A stretch of DNA of 64,000 nt, taken from an uncultured Eubacteriales bacterium. GTDB lineage: Bacteria > Bacillota > Clostridia > Oscillospirales > UBA644. A model generated the notes under the pieces. The model was not told the origin of the DNA, did not search any database, and saw only the letters and a program-made list of their open reading frames with translations. A program made the translations under genes and the position numbers. Every line of letters begins with the position of its first letter. The first letter of the stretch is position 1. This document shows positions 8,491-15,218 of this stretch, one piece after another. The stretch spans positions 1 through 64,000 of the forward strand of contig CAUHAO010000005.1 of assembly GCA_959604355.1 (NCBI GenBank). The letters are read 5' to 3'.

Positions 8491-8857
8491 AAGCATCGAC
8501 CTCCGTTTCCGAAGTCGTTACGATACGAATCACCGTTTTTTTCGGGAGACAAACTATAACCTGTCCGTTTTTGTTTATATATCCGCTCTTTATACAGATT
8601 TTATCTTTGCAGTCGGAATGTTCAACCTTGACGCCGTGTTCGTCAGCGATAAGAACCATGCCGTTTTCAAGTTCTACTCTTTGTTCGGAAGAGCCGAATG
8701 CGAATTCTTCGACGGGCCTTCCGTCCGCTATCACTTCGACTTTTGTTCCTGTGTCCGTTTTGATCTGCTTTCCGAAGATTATTGCTGTCGGCAGAAAAAG
8801 GAAGAGCACGATAAGGATGATGTCCGCCGCGGTCGGTTTAAGTTTGTCAGTTTTCAT
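8480..8857 (-). CDS. NusG domain II-containing extracytoplasmic protein
   Basis: 125 residues: an N-terminal membrane anchor (about 12-30, ADIILIVLFLFLPTAIIFG) followed by a NusG_II (PF07009) beta domain with DCKDKICIKSGYINKNGQ and ending VCLPKK. The two conserved cysteines of C-KDKIC and a third before LPKK are present. Despite the name, these proteins have no NusG transcription role and are found beside ApbE and Gx transporters. They are thought to be part of flavin-based extracytoplasmic redox modules. Overlaps the end of apbE by 11 bp. Confidence 0.85.
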   Translation of the reverse strand: MKTDKLKPTAADIILIVLFLFLPTAIIFGKQIKTDTGTKVEVIADGRPVEEFAFGSSEQRVELENGMVLIADEHGVKVEHSDCKDKICIKSGYINKNGQVIVCLPKKTVIRIVTTSETEVDAYAG

Positions 8858-9887
8858 CGTTCATGTCCGATAATGTATATTCATCCGAAACGAGTCTGAA
8901 CCCCCGGGATTCGATGTTGAACGTCGTAACGGTACCGTCTTTGGATACAAGAATCGCAGAAAGGTCATGTATCTGATTTTTTGCATTTTCAAGCACGCGA
9001 AGTCCTTTTTCCGTACCGCAGAGAAAGACGGCGGTCGAGAGCGCGTCTGCATATGTACCGTCCGAGGAAATCACGGTAACGCTTTCAAGATCGCTCTCTG
9101 ACGGATATCCTGTAAACGGGTCAATTATGTGGTGATAAATCTTTCCTTCAAACTCAAAATATCGCTCGTATGCGCCTGACGTTATAACACTGCAGTCATT
9201 TACGGATACAGTGCAGAATATTCTCTCCGGCCGACGAGGATCTTTTATGCCTACAACAAAAAAGCCGTCGAGCCTTCTCGGATTTTGTCCGAAAACACGT
9301 ACGTTTCCCCCGAGATTGACAATTCCGCAGTCGTATCCGAGCTCTGATAGACGGTATGCTATATTATCACCTGAAAAGCCTTTCCCCACAGCTCCGATGT
9401 CAATTCCCATACCTTGAGACGGGAAAAAAAGAGTTTCCGATTCGTGATGGATATTCCTATAACCGACATTGTTTAACGCTTTTCTAATGTCGTCGTCATT
9501 TGGCGGACAGTCTGCGTTTCCGATATCCCAAAGAGAAATAAGAGGAGCCGTAGTAATATCAAAAAGGCCATCGGAGATTTCAGATACCCGATATGCCTTT
9601 GAAATTATTTCATTCTGTATTTCTGTTAACGTCAACGTTTCTTCGGGTACGGTTGCTACGTACTGTTTCCCCTGTCCGTTGAGATCAAGTAGTCTTTCCG
9701 CTGCTGTTACGGCCGAGTTTACATCGTCCTTGAATGTCTCCGTGTTTTTGTAAACCGTAACGGAGCAAACGGTATCAAAGGCAAAAACATCTGTAACATA
9801 CGGAGTGGCCGCGGGCTCCGAACACGACGAGAGCAATACTGCGGATAGAATAAATGCTGCAAACAATATTATTTTGTTCTTGCGCAT
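8847..9887 (-). CDS. apbE: FAD:protein FMN transferase (ApbE), lipoprotein
   Basis: 346 residues. Lipoprotein signal peptide with lipobox LLSSC (Cys22), then the ApbE fold: FAFDTVCSVTVY, GKGFSGDNIAYRL, GIVNLGGNVRVFG (FAD-binding), and HHIIDPFTGYP with the YADALSTAVFLCG block containing the Mg-binding Asp. It transfers FMN from FAD to a Thr of a target protein outside the membrane, often Rnf/Nqr or EET flavoproteins. ATG 9887 has GGAGG 8 bp upstream; the longer frame to 9929 lies before that site. No flavinylation target (D-G-A-T-like) is in the window, so the partner must be elsewhere. Confidence 0.92.
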   Translation of the reverse strand: MRKNKIILFAAFILSAVLLSSCSEPAATPYVTDVFAFDTVCSVTVYKNTETFKDDVNSAVTAAERLLDLNGQGKQYVATVPEETLTLTEIQNEIISKAYRVSEISDGLFDITTAPLISLWDIGNADCPPNDDDIRKALNNVGYRNIHHESETLFFPSQGMGIDIGAVGKGFSGDNIAYRLSELGYDCGIVNLGGNVRVFGQNPRRLDGFFVVGIKDPRRPERIFCTVSVNDCSVITSGAYERYFEFEGKIYHHIIDPFTGYPSESDLESVTVISSDGTYADALSTAVFLCGTEKGLRVLENAKNQIHDLSAILVSKDGTVTTFNIESRGFRLVSDEYTLSDMNDEN

Positions 9888-9888
9888 C

Positions 9889-10755
9889 TTATTTTCCTCC
9901 GAGAAGTTCGTCGAGATCGTGCTGGGCATTGGCGCGAAGCCCCTTAATGTACTCTATATATTCTTCGAGAGTAATGCTTTTCTCGTAAATATATTGGGCG
10001 TGATTCGTGTCTCCGACAAATCCGACATATCGGAAGATAAAAGGGTTGTAATCGTATCCGGTCACTTGTTCTTTTCCTTCCGGATAGCGCAGAATGAACC
10101 CATATTTGTACATATTCTCTTTTGCAAATTTGAACAGCTCCGACTCTGTCATTTCGGATGCGGATATTCCCCGAACTGAAGTGATTTCAATGAGATACCC
10201 TGTTTCGAATTCGCTTTCACCGGCTTTCGCGATAGTCCGATTTGTCATTATTTCGGCTTTTTCCAATGTGTATCCGGCGTTGGCGTAGCTTTGAAGGGCT
10301 GAATTATATACGGAATTCTGTTCTGCCTTTGTCCTGTAACCTGTTACAAGGGTGCAAGGTATCCCCTGATAAACAGCGGCTTCGATAAATTCTTTAAAAT
10401 GAAGATCCGTGATGGATTCGAGTTTGATGGCAGGATTTATCGTTGTGGATGAAAGTCCGCTTTGGATATAATCTTTAGGCAACGGCGTATCTTTGTTGGC
10501 GATAATCATATATTTATCGTTGAGTATTTCATCGTATGCGTCGATCTGTTTTTGTATCTCAGCTATTTGTGCACTTTTATCATTCGGAGGATCTTTCGTG
10601 GGATCAGTAGGGTTTTCGGGATGGCCTGTATTGAATATACCGTTGGGACCTATGATGAACAGAATCGAAAAAATAACAGCTGTGATGGTAAAAGTCACAA
10701 CAATTGATGCCATATATATAAAATTCATGATATTTTTTTTTGAGAATTTCTGCAT
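9889..10755 (-). CDS. VanY/M15-like protein with lost zinc site (pseudo-peptidase)
   Basis: About 289 residues. An N-terminal membrane anchor (about 10-36), a Pro/Asp-rich spacer and a short helical region (about 60-80) precede an M15B D-Ala-D-Ala carboxypeptidase-like domain: VTGYRTKAEQNSVY, KYGFILRYPEGKEQVTGYDY and FRYVG match VanY closely. However, SEHxxGxAxD reads SEFETGYLIE and EPWHxRYVG reads NPFIFRYVG, so both zinc His, the zinc Asp (now Glu) and the catalytic Glu are gone. It should not hydrolyse peptidoglycan and may instead bind it. First gene of the apbE operon, one base upstream of apbE. GTG at 10758 is an alternative start. Confidence 0.75.
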   Translation of the reverse strand: MQKFSKKNIMNFIYMASIVVTFTITAVIFSILFIIGPNGIFNTGHPENPTDPTKDPPNDKSAQIAEIQKQIDAYDEILNDKYMIIANKDTPLPKDYIQSGLSSTTINPAIKLESITDLHFKEFIEAAVYQGIPCTLVTGYRTKAEQNSVYNSALQSYANAGYTLEKAEIMTNRTIAKAGESEFETGYLIEITSVRGISASEMTESELFKFAKENMYKYGFILRYPEGKEQVTGYDYNPFIFRYVGFVGDTNHAQYIYEKSITLEEYIEYIKGLRANAQHDLDELLGGK

Positions 10756-10788
10756 CACGTCTCAGCCTCTGAAATATATTATATATTC

Positions 10789-10817
10789 ATTTTATCATAA
10801 TACAATACAAATGTCAA
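10789..10817 (-). promoter_or_regulatory. Sigma-A promoter of the VanY-like/apbE operon
   Basis: Minus strand TTGACA (10817-10812), 17 bp, TAAAAT (10794-10789), 33 bp upstream of the start codon. Confidence 0.8.
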
Positions 10818-10896
10818 CATCTAAATTGCAAAATATAGAAGCCTGTCGACATTAAAATCCGATTTTTAAAAAAATTCTACTTTTATGAAAAAAGTA

Positions 10897-10925
10897 TAGA
10901 CAATGTCACAATTCGGCGTTATACT
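10897..10925 (+). promoter_or_regulatory. Sigma-A promoter of the CBS/nagA operon
   Basis: TAGACA (10897-10902), 17 bp, TATACT (10920-10925), 30 bp before the CBS-protein ATG. Confidence 0.7.
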
Positions 10926-10955
10926 GAAAACGATATTTCAACCTGGAGGTTTATC

Positions 10956-11675
10956 ATGACTCGGACCGATATCTTTCTTGATCTGTATAAGCAACTTGAG
11001 CAACTCGGTGTTGAAAAATTCAATCTTCCGGCGAACGGAACGGTAGTGTCGAGAATGGAGAAAATGTCTCGCTTCGCTGATATAAAATCCGAATTGAGAT
11101 ACTGCCGTGAGGTTCGGGCGCTGTTGCAGCATCAGCCTCAGGTCGGAGACAATTTCGCGGTAGAGCCGTCGGAAGAAATGATCAATCTGCTAAGGTCTGT
11201 GGTTAAAGAACTTGACAATAAACCCCGTTGTAAGGATATCTGCATCGGACATGGCAGGATGCTTGTTGCCCATCCGAAAGATAAAGTTCTGCCTGTTATG
11301 CAGCGTATGTACGAACTCGGAATATCAAATGTCCCGATTGTAAACTCCGCAAACAGAATACTCGGTGTGTTCAACGAAAATACCGTGTTTCAATATGTGC
11401 TCGACCGTGGAATCGGTGTGTCGGACATGTCTGTAAAAAAATTGTCTGAAGACACCGTTTTTTCAGACCTTTCCCCGTACACTTCAATTCTTCGACGCGG
11501 TCACACCTCTTTCAGATTCGCAAAGGACGATATATTTGTTTCAGATGCCGAAAACATATTCTATTCGTCTCTGAAAAAAGGTGAACGTATCGCCGTGATA
11601 TTTCTGACGGAAAACGGTAATAAGAATGAACCAATAAAAGGGCTTGTCACGCCCTGGGATATCATTATACCTTGA
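10956..11675 (+). CDS. CBS-domain protein of unknown function
   Basis: 239 residues. The N-terminal ~80 residues are predicted helical with no family I recognise (FLDLYKQLEQLGVEKF, EMINLLRSVVKELD). From about 95 there is a CBS-pair-like region: VLPVMQRMYELGISNVPIVNSANRILGVFNENTVF is a textbook CBS motif. A second, weaker repeat ends GLVTPWDIIIP. CBS pairs sense adenosyl nucleotides such as AMP, ATP or SAM. Strong GGAGG site before ATG 10956. The gap to nagA is 45 bp, so the two probably share a transcript. A link to amino-sugar use is contextual only. Confidence 0.75.
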   Translation: MTRTDIFLDLYKQLEQLGVEKFNLPANGTVVSRMEKMSRFADIKSELRYCREVRALLQHQPQVGDNFAVEPSEEMINLLRSVVKELDNKPRCKDICIGHGRMLVAHPKDKVLPVMQRMYELGISNVPIVNSANRILGVFNENTVFQYVLDRGIGVSDMSVKKLSEDTVFSDLSPYTSILRRGHTSFRFAKDDIFVSDAENIFYSSLKKGERIAVIFLTENGNKNEPIKGLVTPWDIIIP

Positions 11676-11720
11676 CATATTATATATTTATTGCATTTAC
11701 GAAAAAGGAAAAGAATTAAA

Positions 11721-12863
11721 ATGATACTTAAAAACGCAGAGATTTATGATAAGGAATTCAATATTGTAAAGGCTGATGTTTCTGTAAAAGGAGAGAGAAT
11801 TTCCGGGATCGGAAGCGATATTACGGATACTGAGATTCTGGATCTTGAGGGCCTTACGATTCTTCCGGGATTTATAGATATACATATTCACGGGTGCGCA
11901 AATGCCGATACGGGTGACGCCTCTGCGGAATCGCTCGAAAAAATGAGTAATTTTCTTGTTGAGCACGGTGTGACCTCGTTCTGCCCAACATCGATGACGC
12001 TTTCTTTCGAAGAGCTTTCAAAGATATTCTCCGTTACAAGGGAAGTTAAAGATTCGGTTTCAGGTGCATATATCCAGGGAATGAATATGGAAGGGCCATA
12101 TATATCCATGGCGAAAAAAGGCTCCCAGAATCCCGCTTATGTAAGAAATCCAAACGCTGCCGAATTTATGAAGCTTTATAACGGATGCGGTGGATTTATA
12201 AAACTTGTGGACATTGCCCCGGAATGTGAAGGTGCGAAAGAATTTATAGAGACCGTTCTCCCCTATTGCACCGTATCAACAGCCCATACCTCGGCAGGGT
12301 ATGATGAGGCTTGCAAAGCTATCGAATGGGGTGTCAGACACACGACACATCTGTATAACGCGCAAAGCGGGCTTACACACAGAGCACCGGGGGTTGTAGG
12401 TGCAGTATTTGATAATGCAAGAAAACTCGGAGTGCGTGCGGAACTCATATGCGACGGCTTCCATATCCATCCCGCGGCGCTGAGAATAGCGTTTTTTATG
12501 CTGGGAGAAGATAACAGCATAATTGTAAGCGATTCCATGAAAGCCGCAGGTTGTCCCGACGGAACATACGAACTCGGTATGCAGCCCGTTTATGTAAAAG
12601 ACGGCAAGGCGCTGCTTGAGGACGGCACTATTGCCGCGTCCACGTCTAATGTTTATGATGAATTCAAAAATGTCATATCATACGGAATCCCTATGAAACA
12701 GGCGGTGAAATCCGTTACTATAAATCCTGCAAAGGCGATACGTGCAGATAAAGATACGGGCTCGATAGAGACAGGAAAATATGCCGATATGGTCGTCCTT
12801 GATGAAAATTTGAATATTAAACTCGTAATGGTTAAAGGAACTGTCAAGGTAAATAATTTATAA
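11721..12863 (+). CDS. nagA: N-acetylglucosamine-6-phosphate deacetylase
   Basis: 380 residues, normal NagA length. It removes acetate from GlcNAc-6-P, feeding amino-sugar catabolism and wall recycling. The amidohydrolase TIM barrel shows the metal motif GFIDIHIHG, substrate-contact MEGPYIS, the metal His in VSTAHTSAGYDEA and THLYNAQSGLTHR, ICDGFHIHPAALR, and the catalytic Asp in IVSDSMKAAGCPDG. The C terminus has the usual NPAKAI...GSIETGKYADMVVLD strand. ATG 11721 follows AAAGGAAAAG; the longer frame to 11691 is not needed. No nagB is adjacent. Confidence 0.95.
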   Translation: MILKNAEIYDKEFNIVKADVSVKGERISGIGSDITDTEILDLEGLTILPGFIDIHIHGCANADTGDASAESLEKMSNFLVEHGVTSFCPTSMTLSFEELSKIFSVTREVKDSVSGAYIQGMNMEGPYISMAKKGSQNPAYVRNPNAAEFMKLYNGCGGFIKLVDIAPECEGAKEFIETVLPYCTVSTAHTSAGYDEACKAIEWGVRHTTHLYNAQSGLTHRAPGVVGAVFDNARKLGVRAELICDGFHIHPAALRIAFFMLGEDNSIIVSDSMKAAGCPDGTYELGMQPVYVKDGKALLEDGTIAASTSNVYDEFKNVISYGIPMKQAVKSVTINPAKAIRADKDTGSIETGKYADMVVLDENLNIKLVMVKGTVKVNNL

Positions 12864-12929
12864 AGTCTCTTATGTCGAAACAGAACGAAAAATAGAGAAC
12901 GATACTCCAATTTATTAGATATCCATATA

Positions 12930-12958
12930 TTGACAAATCGTATTTATTCTGTTATAAT
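12930..12958 (+). promoter_or_regulatory. Consensus promoter of the 95-residue orphan
   Basis: TTGACA (12930-12935), 17 bp, TATAAT (12953-12958), exact consensus. A full AGGAGG site (12978-12983) lies 9 bp before the ATG, predicting strong expression. Confidence 0.9.
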
Positions 12959-12992
12959 ATCATTGTTAAAGAAACTTAGGAGGTAAATAAAG

Positions 12993-13280
12993 ATGCCAAT
13001 GTTTACAAATCTTCACCAGATTGATTTCAAGAAGTTTCTTGAAGCTATTGACCAGTGCAAGGGAAATGTTTATCTTGTTACCGACGAAGGCGACAGACTC
13101 AATCTTAAGAGCAAACTCTGCCAAATAATAGGTCTGACAAAACTTGTTGAAGGCGGAAAAATTGAAGAAGCAAAGATTCTCTGCGAAAATCCGGAAGACG
13201 ATTCCCTCCTCTTCCGCTTTAATCTTTACGGAGAAAAGGTACTGAAAGAGAATAAAAAGGAATCAAAGAATAAAGAATAA
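12993..13280 (+). CDS. Small conserved-looking protein, unknown function
   Basis: 95 residues, not recognised as a named family. The N-terminal 75 residues look folded (alternating hydrophobics: KKFLEAIDQCKGNVYLVTDEGD, KLCQIIGLTKLVEGGKIEEA). A segment LFRFNLYGEKVL follows, and the last 15 residues are Lys/Glu/Asn-rich and probably disordered. No signal peptide or membrane span, so cytosolic. It is monocistronic: its own perfect promoter, an AGGAGG site at ideal spacing and a terminator at 13330. Coding character is good (synonymous use like its neighbours). High expected abundance plus no known role makes it worth following up. Confidence 0.75.
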   Translation: MPMFTNLHQIDFKKFLEAIDQCKGNVYLVTDEGDRLNLKSKLCQIIGLTKLVEGGKIEEAKILCENPEDDSLLFRFNLYGEKVLKENKKESKNKE

Positions 13281-13329
13281 AGAACAAAGAACAATAATGC
13301 TTTCTTCAAAAATTTATTTTTGATATGAC

Positions 13330-13366
13330 AAAAGCCATCCGCTGTCGCGGGTGGCTTTCTTTTTGA
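13330..13366 (+). terminator. Intrinsic terminator of the 95-residue gene
   Basis: AAAGCCATCCGC and GCGGGTGGCTTT pair across a TGTC loop (13330-13356), followed by CTTTTTG. Confidence 0.85.
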
Positions 13367-13380
13367 TGTGCTATAGAAAC

Positions 13381-13413
13381 AATAACCCACTCGCTAACGC
13401 GGGTGGATTATTA
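13381..13413 (+). terminator. Second, related hairpin after the 95-residue gene
   Basis: AATAA-CCAC-CGC pairs with GCG-GTGG-TTATT around TAAC. It resembles the hairpin at 13330 (both end GCGGGTGG) but lacks a good T-run, so it may be a decayed or back-up terminator copy. Confidence 0.45.
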
Positions 13414-13536
13414 TTCATGATCGCCGCGACTACACTGCGGTAGGTTTACAGCATACTGCAACAACGAATATGCACCAACTTACGGGCTGCCACGGGCACT
13501 ATTCAATAAAAGAGAACAACACTGCGACAAAGTGAA

Positions 13537-13567
13537 AACCCTTGAAAACACTGGGTTTTCAAGGGTT
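13537..13567 (-). terminator. Terminator downstream of tRNA-Ser
   Basis: Perfect 13-bp arms (13537-13549 and 13555-13567) with a 5-base loop, followed on the minus strand by TTCACTTTG. It lies 5 bp past the tRNA CCA end. Confidence 0.75.
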
Positions 13568-13571
13568 CCGT

Positions 13572-13660
13572 TGGCGGAGAGGATGGGATTCGAACCCATG
13601 TGCGATTGCTCGCAAACTGATTTCGAGTCAGCCCCGTTATGACCACTTCGATACCTCTCC
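13572..13660 (-). tRNA. tRNA-Ser(CGA)
   Basis: 89 nt with the CCA encoded. Acceptor stem GGAGAGG/CCTCTCC with discriminator G, anticodon loop CTCGAAA in stem CTGA/TCAG giving anticodon CGA, a long class II variable arm (GCGAGCAATCGC), and T arm ATGGG-TTCGAAT-CCCAT. It is read from the promoter at 13948-13976 through the partial copy at 13809. Confidence 0.95.
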
Positions 13661-13808
13661 GTATATACAAACCTCGATTTCTATCCTTTTGAAGCTCCGG
13701 AAAACGGAGGGATATTGGCGAGGGATGCTACGATAATATTAAATTTGAACCCACGAAAAAGCCTTATAAATCAAGGATTCCCGGGGATTAGATGAACAAT
13801 TGACGGTC

Positions 13809-13858
13809 GGATTTCGAGCCAGCCCCGTTATGACCACTTCGATACCTCTCCGTGTATG
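13809..13858 (-). pseudogene. Partial tRNA-Ser copy (5' half)
   Basis: Minus-strand copy of the 5' half of the adjacent tRNA-Ser: acceptor 5' strand, D arm and anticodon stem-loop, identical over about 45 bp except one T/C change. The anticodon arm 3' side and T arm are absent. A weak, interrupted resemblance to a T-loop and CCA end (13716-13753) may be the decayed 3' half. It cannot fold as a tRNA. Confidence 0.75.
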
Positions 13859-13947
13859 CTGATTCACCGATGGGGAAGATTAACTCTTATTGACTTCTGA
13901 TGAATCTTGTTTTGAAACTCGATAAGAGCCGTATTCAGCGCTTATAT

Positions 13948-13976
13948 ATTATAGCAAAAAAAACTCCGGATGTCAA
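13948..13976 (-). promoter_or_regulatory. Consensus promoter of the tRNA-Ser unit
   Basis: Minus strand TTGACA (13976-13971), 17 bp with an A/T run, TATAAT (13953-13948). It reads first into the tRNA-Ser fragment, then the intact tRNA-Ser. Confidence 0.85.
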
Positions 13977-14010
13977 GATGCGCGGGAACATTTCAAAGTG
14001 TTTTCACAAT

Positions 14011-15081
14011 TCAATCAAGGGCGGTTTCTTTACGTGTCTTGCTTTTGATATACTTTATTCTACCGGTATCATCTATGCATATTTTTGTCGCGTCATTTTT
14101 CACAAGCAGCCTCAGGGTCGCAAGCAAAATCACCGCGGCTTTCTGTGCGGATTGGTATAGCTGAGTGTTCATGTCTATAAGGTCGTTTCTTTTATAATAT
14201 AACGGGTATATCGACGCGCCGTGGATGAAATCGGCTTTTTGCTTGTAAAAGACGTCTATTTCACCGCTTGTAACAAACGGCAAAACCTGAGGAACGTTCG
14301 CTTTAAGCTGACTTTTTGCGCGTCGTTCATTTTTAGAAAATACGCTCTCAAGTCCTATTATGGAATAAAATAACCCCTCATATTCGGATCTGTTTATTAC
14401 ATAACTGAAGGCGGTAAGGCTTTTCGGCTCGATATAGCGTTTGTCTTTGCGATTGTAATAAAGCTCGCTCATCCAGTTCCACACTTCCTTTATCGGGATG
14501 AAACCAAGTGAACTTTTATCAATAAATTTTTCGGAGGCAATAAAGGCATTTATTGATGAAGCGGAATATCCTGTTTCATAATTTCTTCTGTCCTCTTCGT
14601 AATTTATCAGAAAATTCCCCGATGGACATACGCACGCAAAAGCTATGCAACAAGCGAGATAGATCTTGTTGAGGATCATTTTGAGTTCGCGGTTGAGAAA
14701 ACTTTTGAAGCTCTCATAGTAATAGATTTCCCGACAGAACTCATCTTCTTTTTCTTGGCATTCGAAGATTATCTTTTTGCGTTCAAGCGGGTCTGCATTT
14801 TCAAGCGCGGAGGCAAGTCCCGGATATTTTTCTCTTGTTTTTCCGTCAAGAAATCCATAAGAAAAAAATTCTCCGGAATATTCAAAAACATATCTTACGG
14901 TGACTCTGTGGGTGTGAAATTCCGACGTGTTTATCTTGTTGATAAAGCGTTTTGCGGGCACGATCATTCGATCCCCGAGAGCCGAAAAAGCAAATTCAAA
15001 ATCATCAAAAGCTTTGCTGACATCAAGTGCTTCCTGGTAAGATTTGCAAAAAATCAACTGATCAACTGTTATCTGTCCCAT
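14011..15081 (-). CDS. Apea-like HEPN-domain protein, degenerate motif
   Basis: 356 residues, not a named protein. The C-terminal half resembles Apea-like HEPN domains: helix SIIGLESVFSK, ERRAKSQLKANVPQVLPF, then FYKQKADFIHGAS and helix AAVILLATLRLLV. The HEPN RNase motif is R-x4-6-H; here the Arg position is Lys (K-A-D-F-I-H), so RNase activity is doubtful. The N-terminal 140 residues are Phe/Tyr-rich with no recognised fold. It has its own perfect promoter and a GGGGAG site before ATG 15081, and sits alone between the purine operon terminator and the tRNA-Ser unit. No paired nucleotidyltransferase antitoxin is adjacent, so I do not call it a toxin. Confidence 0.55.
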   Translation of the reverse strand: MGQITVDQLIFCKSYQEALDVSKAFDDFEFAFSALGDRMIVPAKRFINKINTSEFHTHRVTVRYVFEYSGEFFSYGFLDGKTREKYPGLASALENADPLERKKIIFECQEKEDEFCREIYYYESFKSFLNRELKMILNKIYLACCIAFACVCPSGNFLINYEEDRRNYETGYSASSINAFIASEKFIDKSSLGFIPIKEVWNWMSELYYNRKDKRYIEPKSLTAFSYVINRSEYEGLFYSIIGLESVFSKNERRAKSQLKANVPQVLPFVTSGEIDVFYKQKADFIHGASIYPLYYKRNDLIDMNTQLYQSAQKAAVILLATLRLLVKNDATKICIDDTGRIKYIKSKTRKETALD

Positions 15082-15145
15082 AGTGAAACTCCCCTGCTTT
15101 CATCAAAACCCGATATTCCCGTAAGAATTATCTGCTTATATTCAA

Positions 15146-15174
15146 ATTATAACATCTTGCGCTGAATTTGTCAA
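15146..15174 (-). promoter_or_regulatory. Consensus promoter of the HEPN-like gene
   Basis: Minus strand TTGACA (15174-15169), 17 bp, TATAAT (15151-15146), directly after the purine operon terminator. Confidence 0.88.
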
Positions 15175-15188
15175 GACTCCAAGCAAAG

Positions 15189-15216
15189 AACAGGTCCCGT
15201 TTTTACGGGACCTGTT
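15189..15216 (-). terminator. Terminator of the purine operon
   Basis: Perfect 12-bp arms (15189-15200, 15205-15216) and a 4-base loop two bases after the purL stop, followed on the minus strand by CTTTGCTT. Confidence 0.88.
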
Positions 15217-15218
15217 TG

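Noticed and set aside
9889..10755. Calling the M15-like protein a vancomycin-resistance VanY
   Set aside because: Zinc ligands and catalytic Glu are missing and there are no van genes nearby.
14011..15081. Calling the HEPN-like protein a toxin of a toxin-antitoxin or abortive infection system
   Set aside because: No partner gene, altered motif, and it stands alone between housekeeping units.
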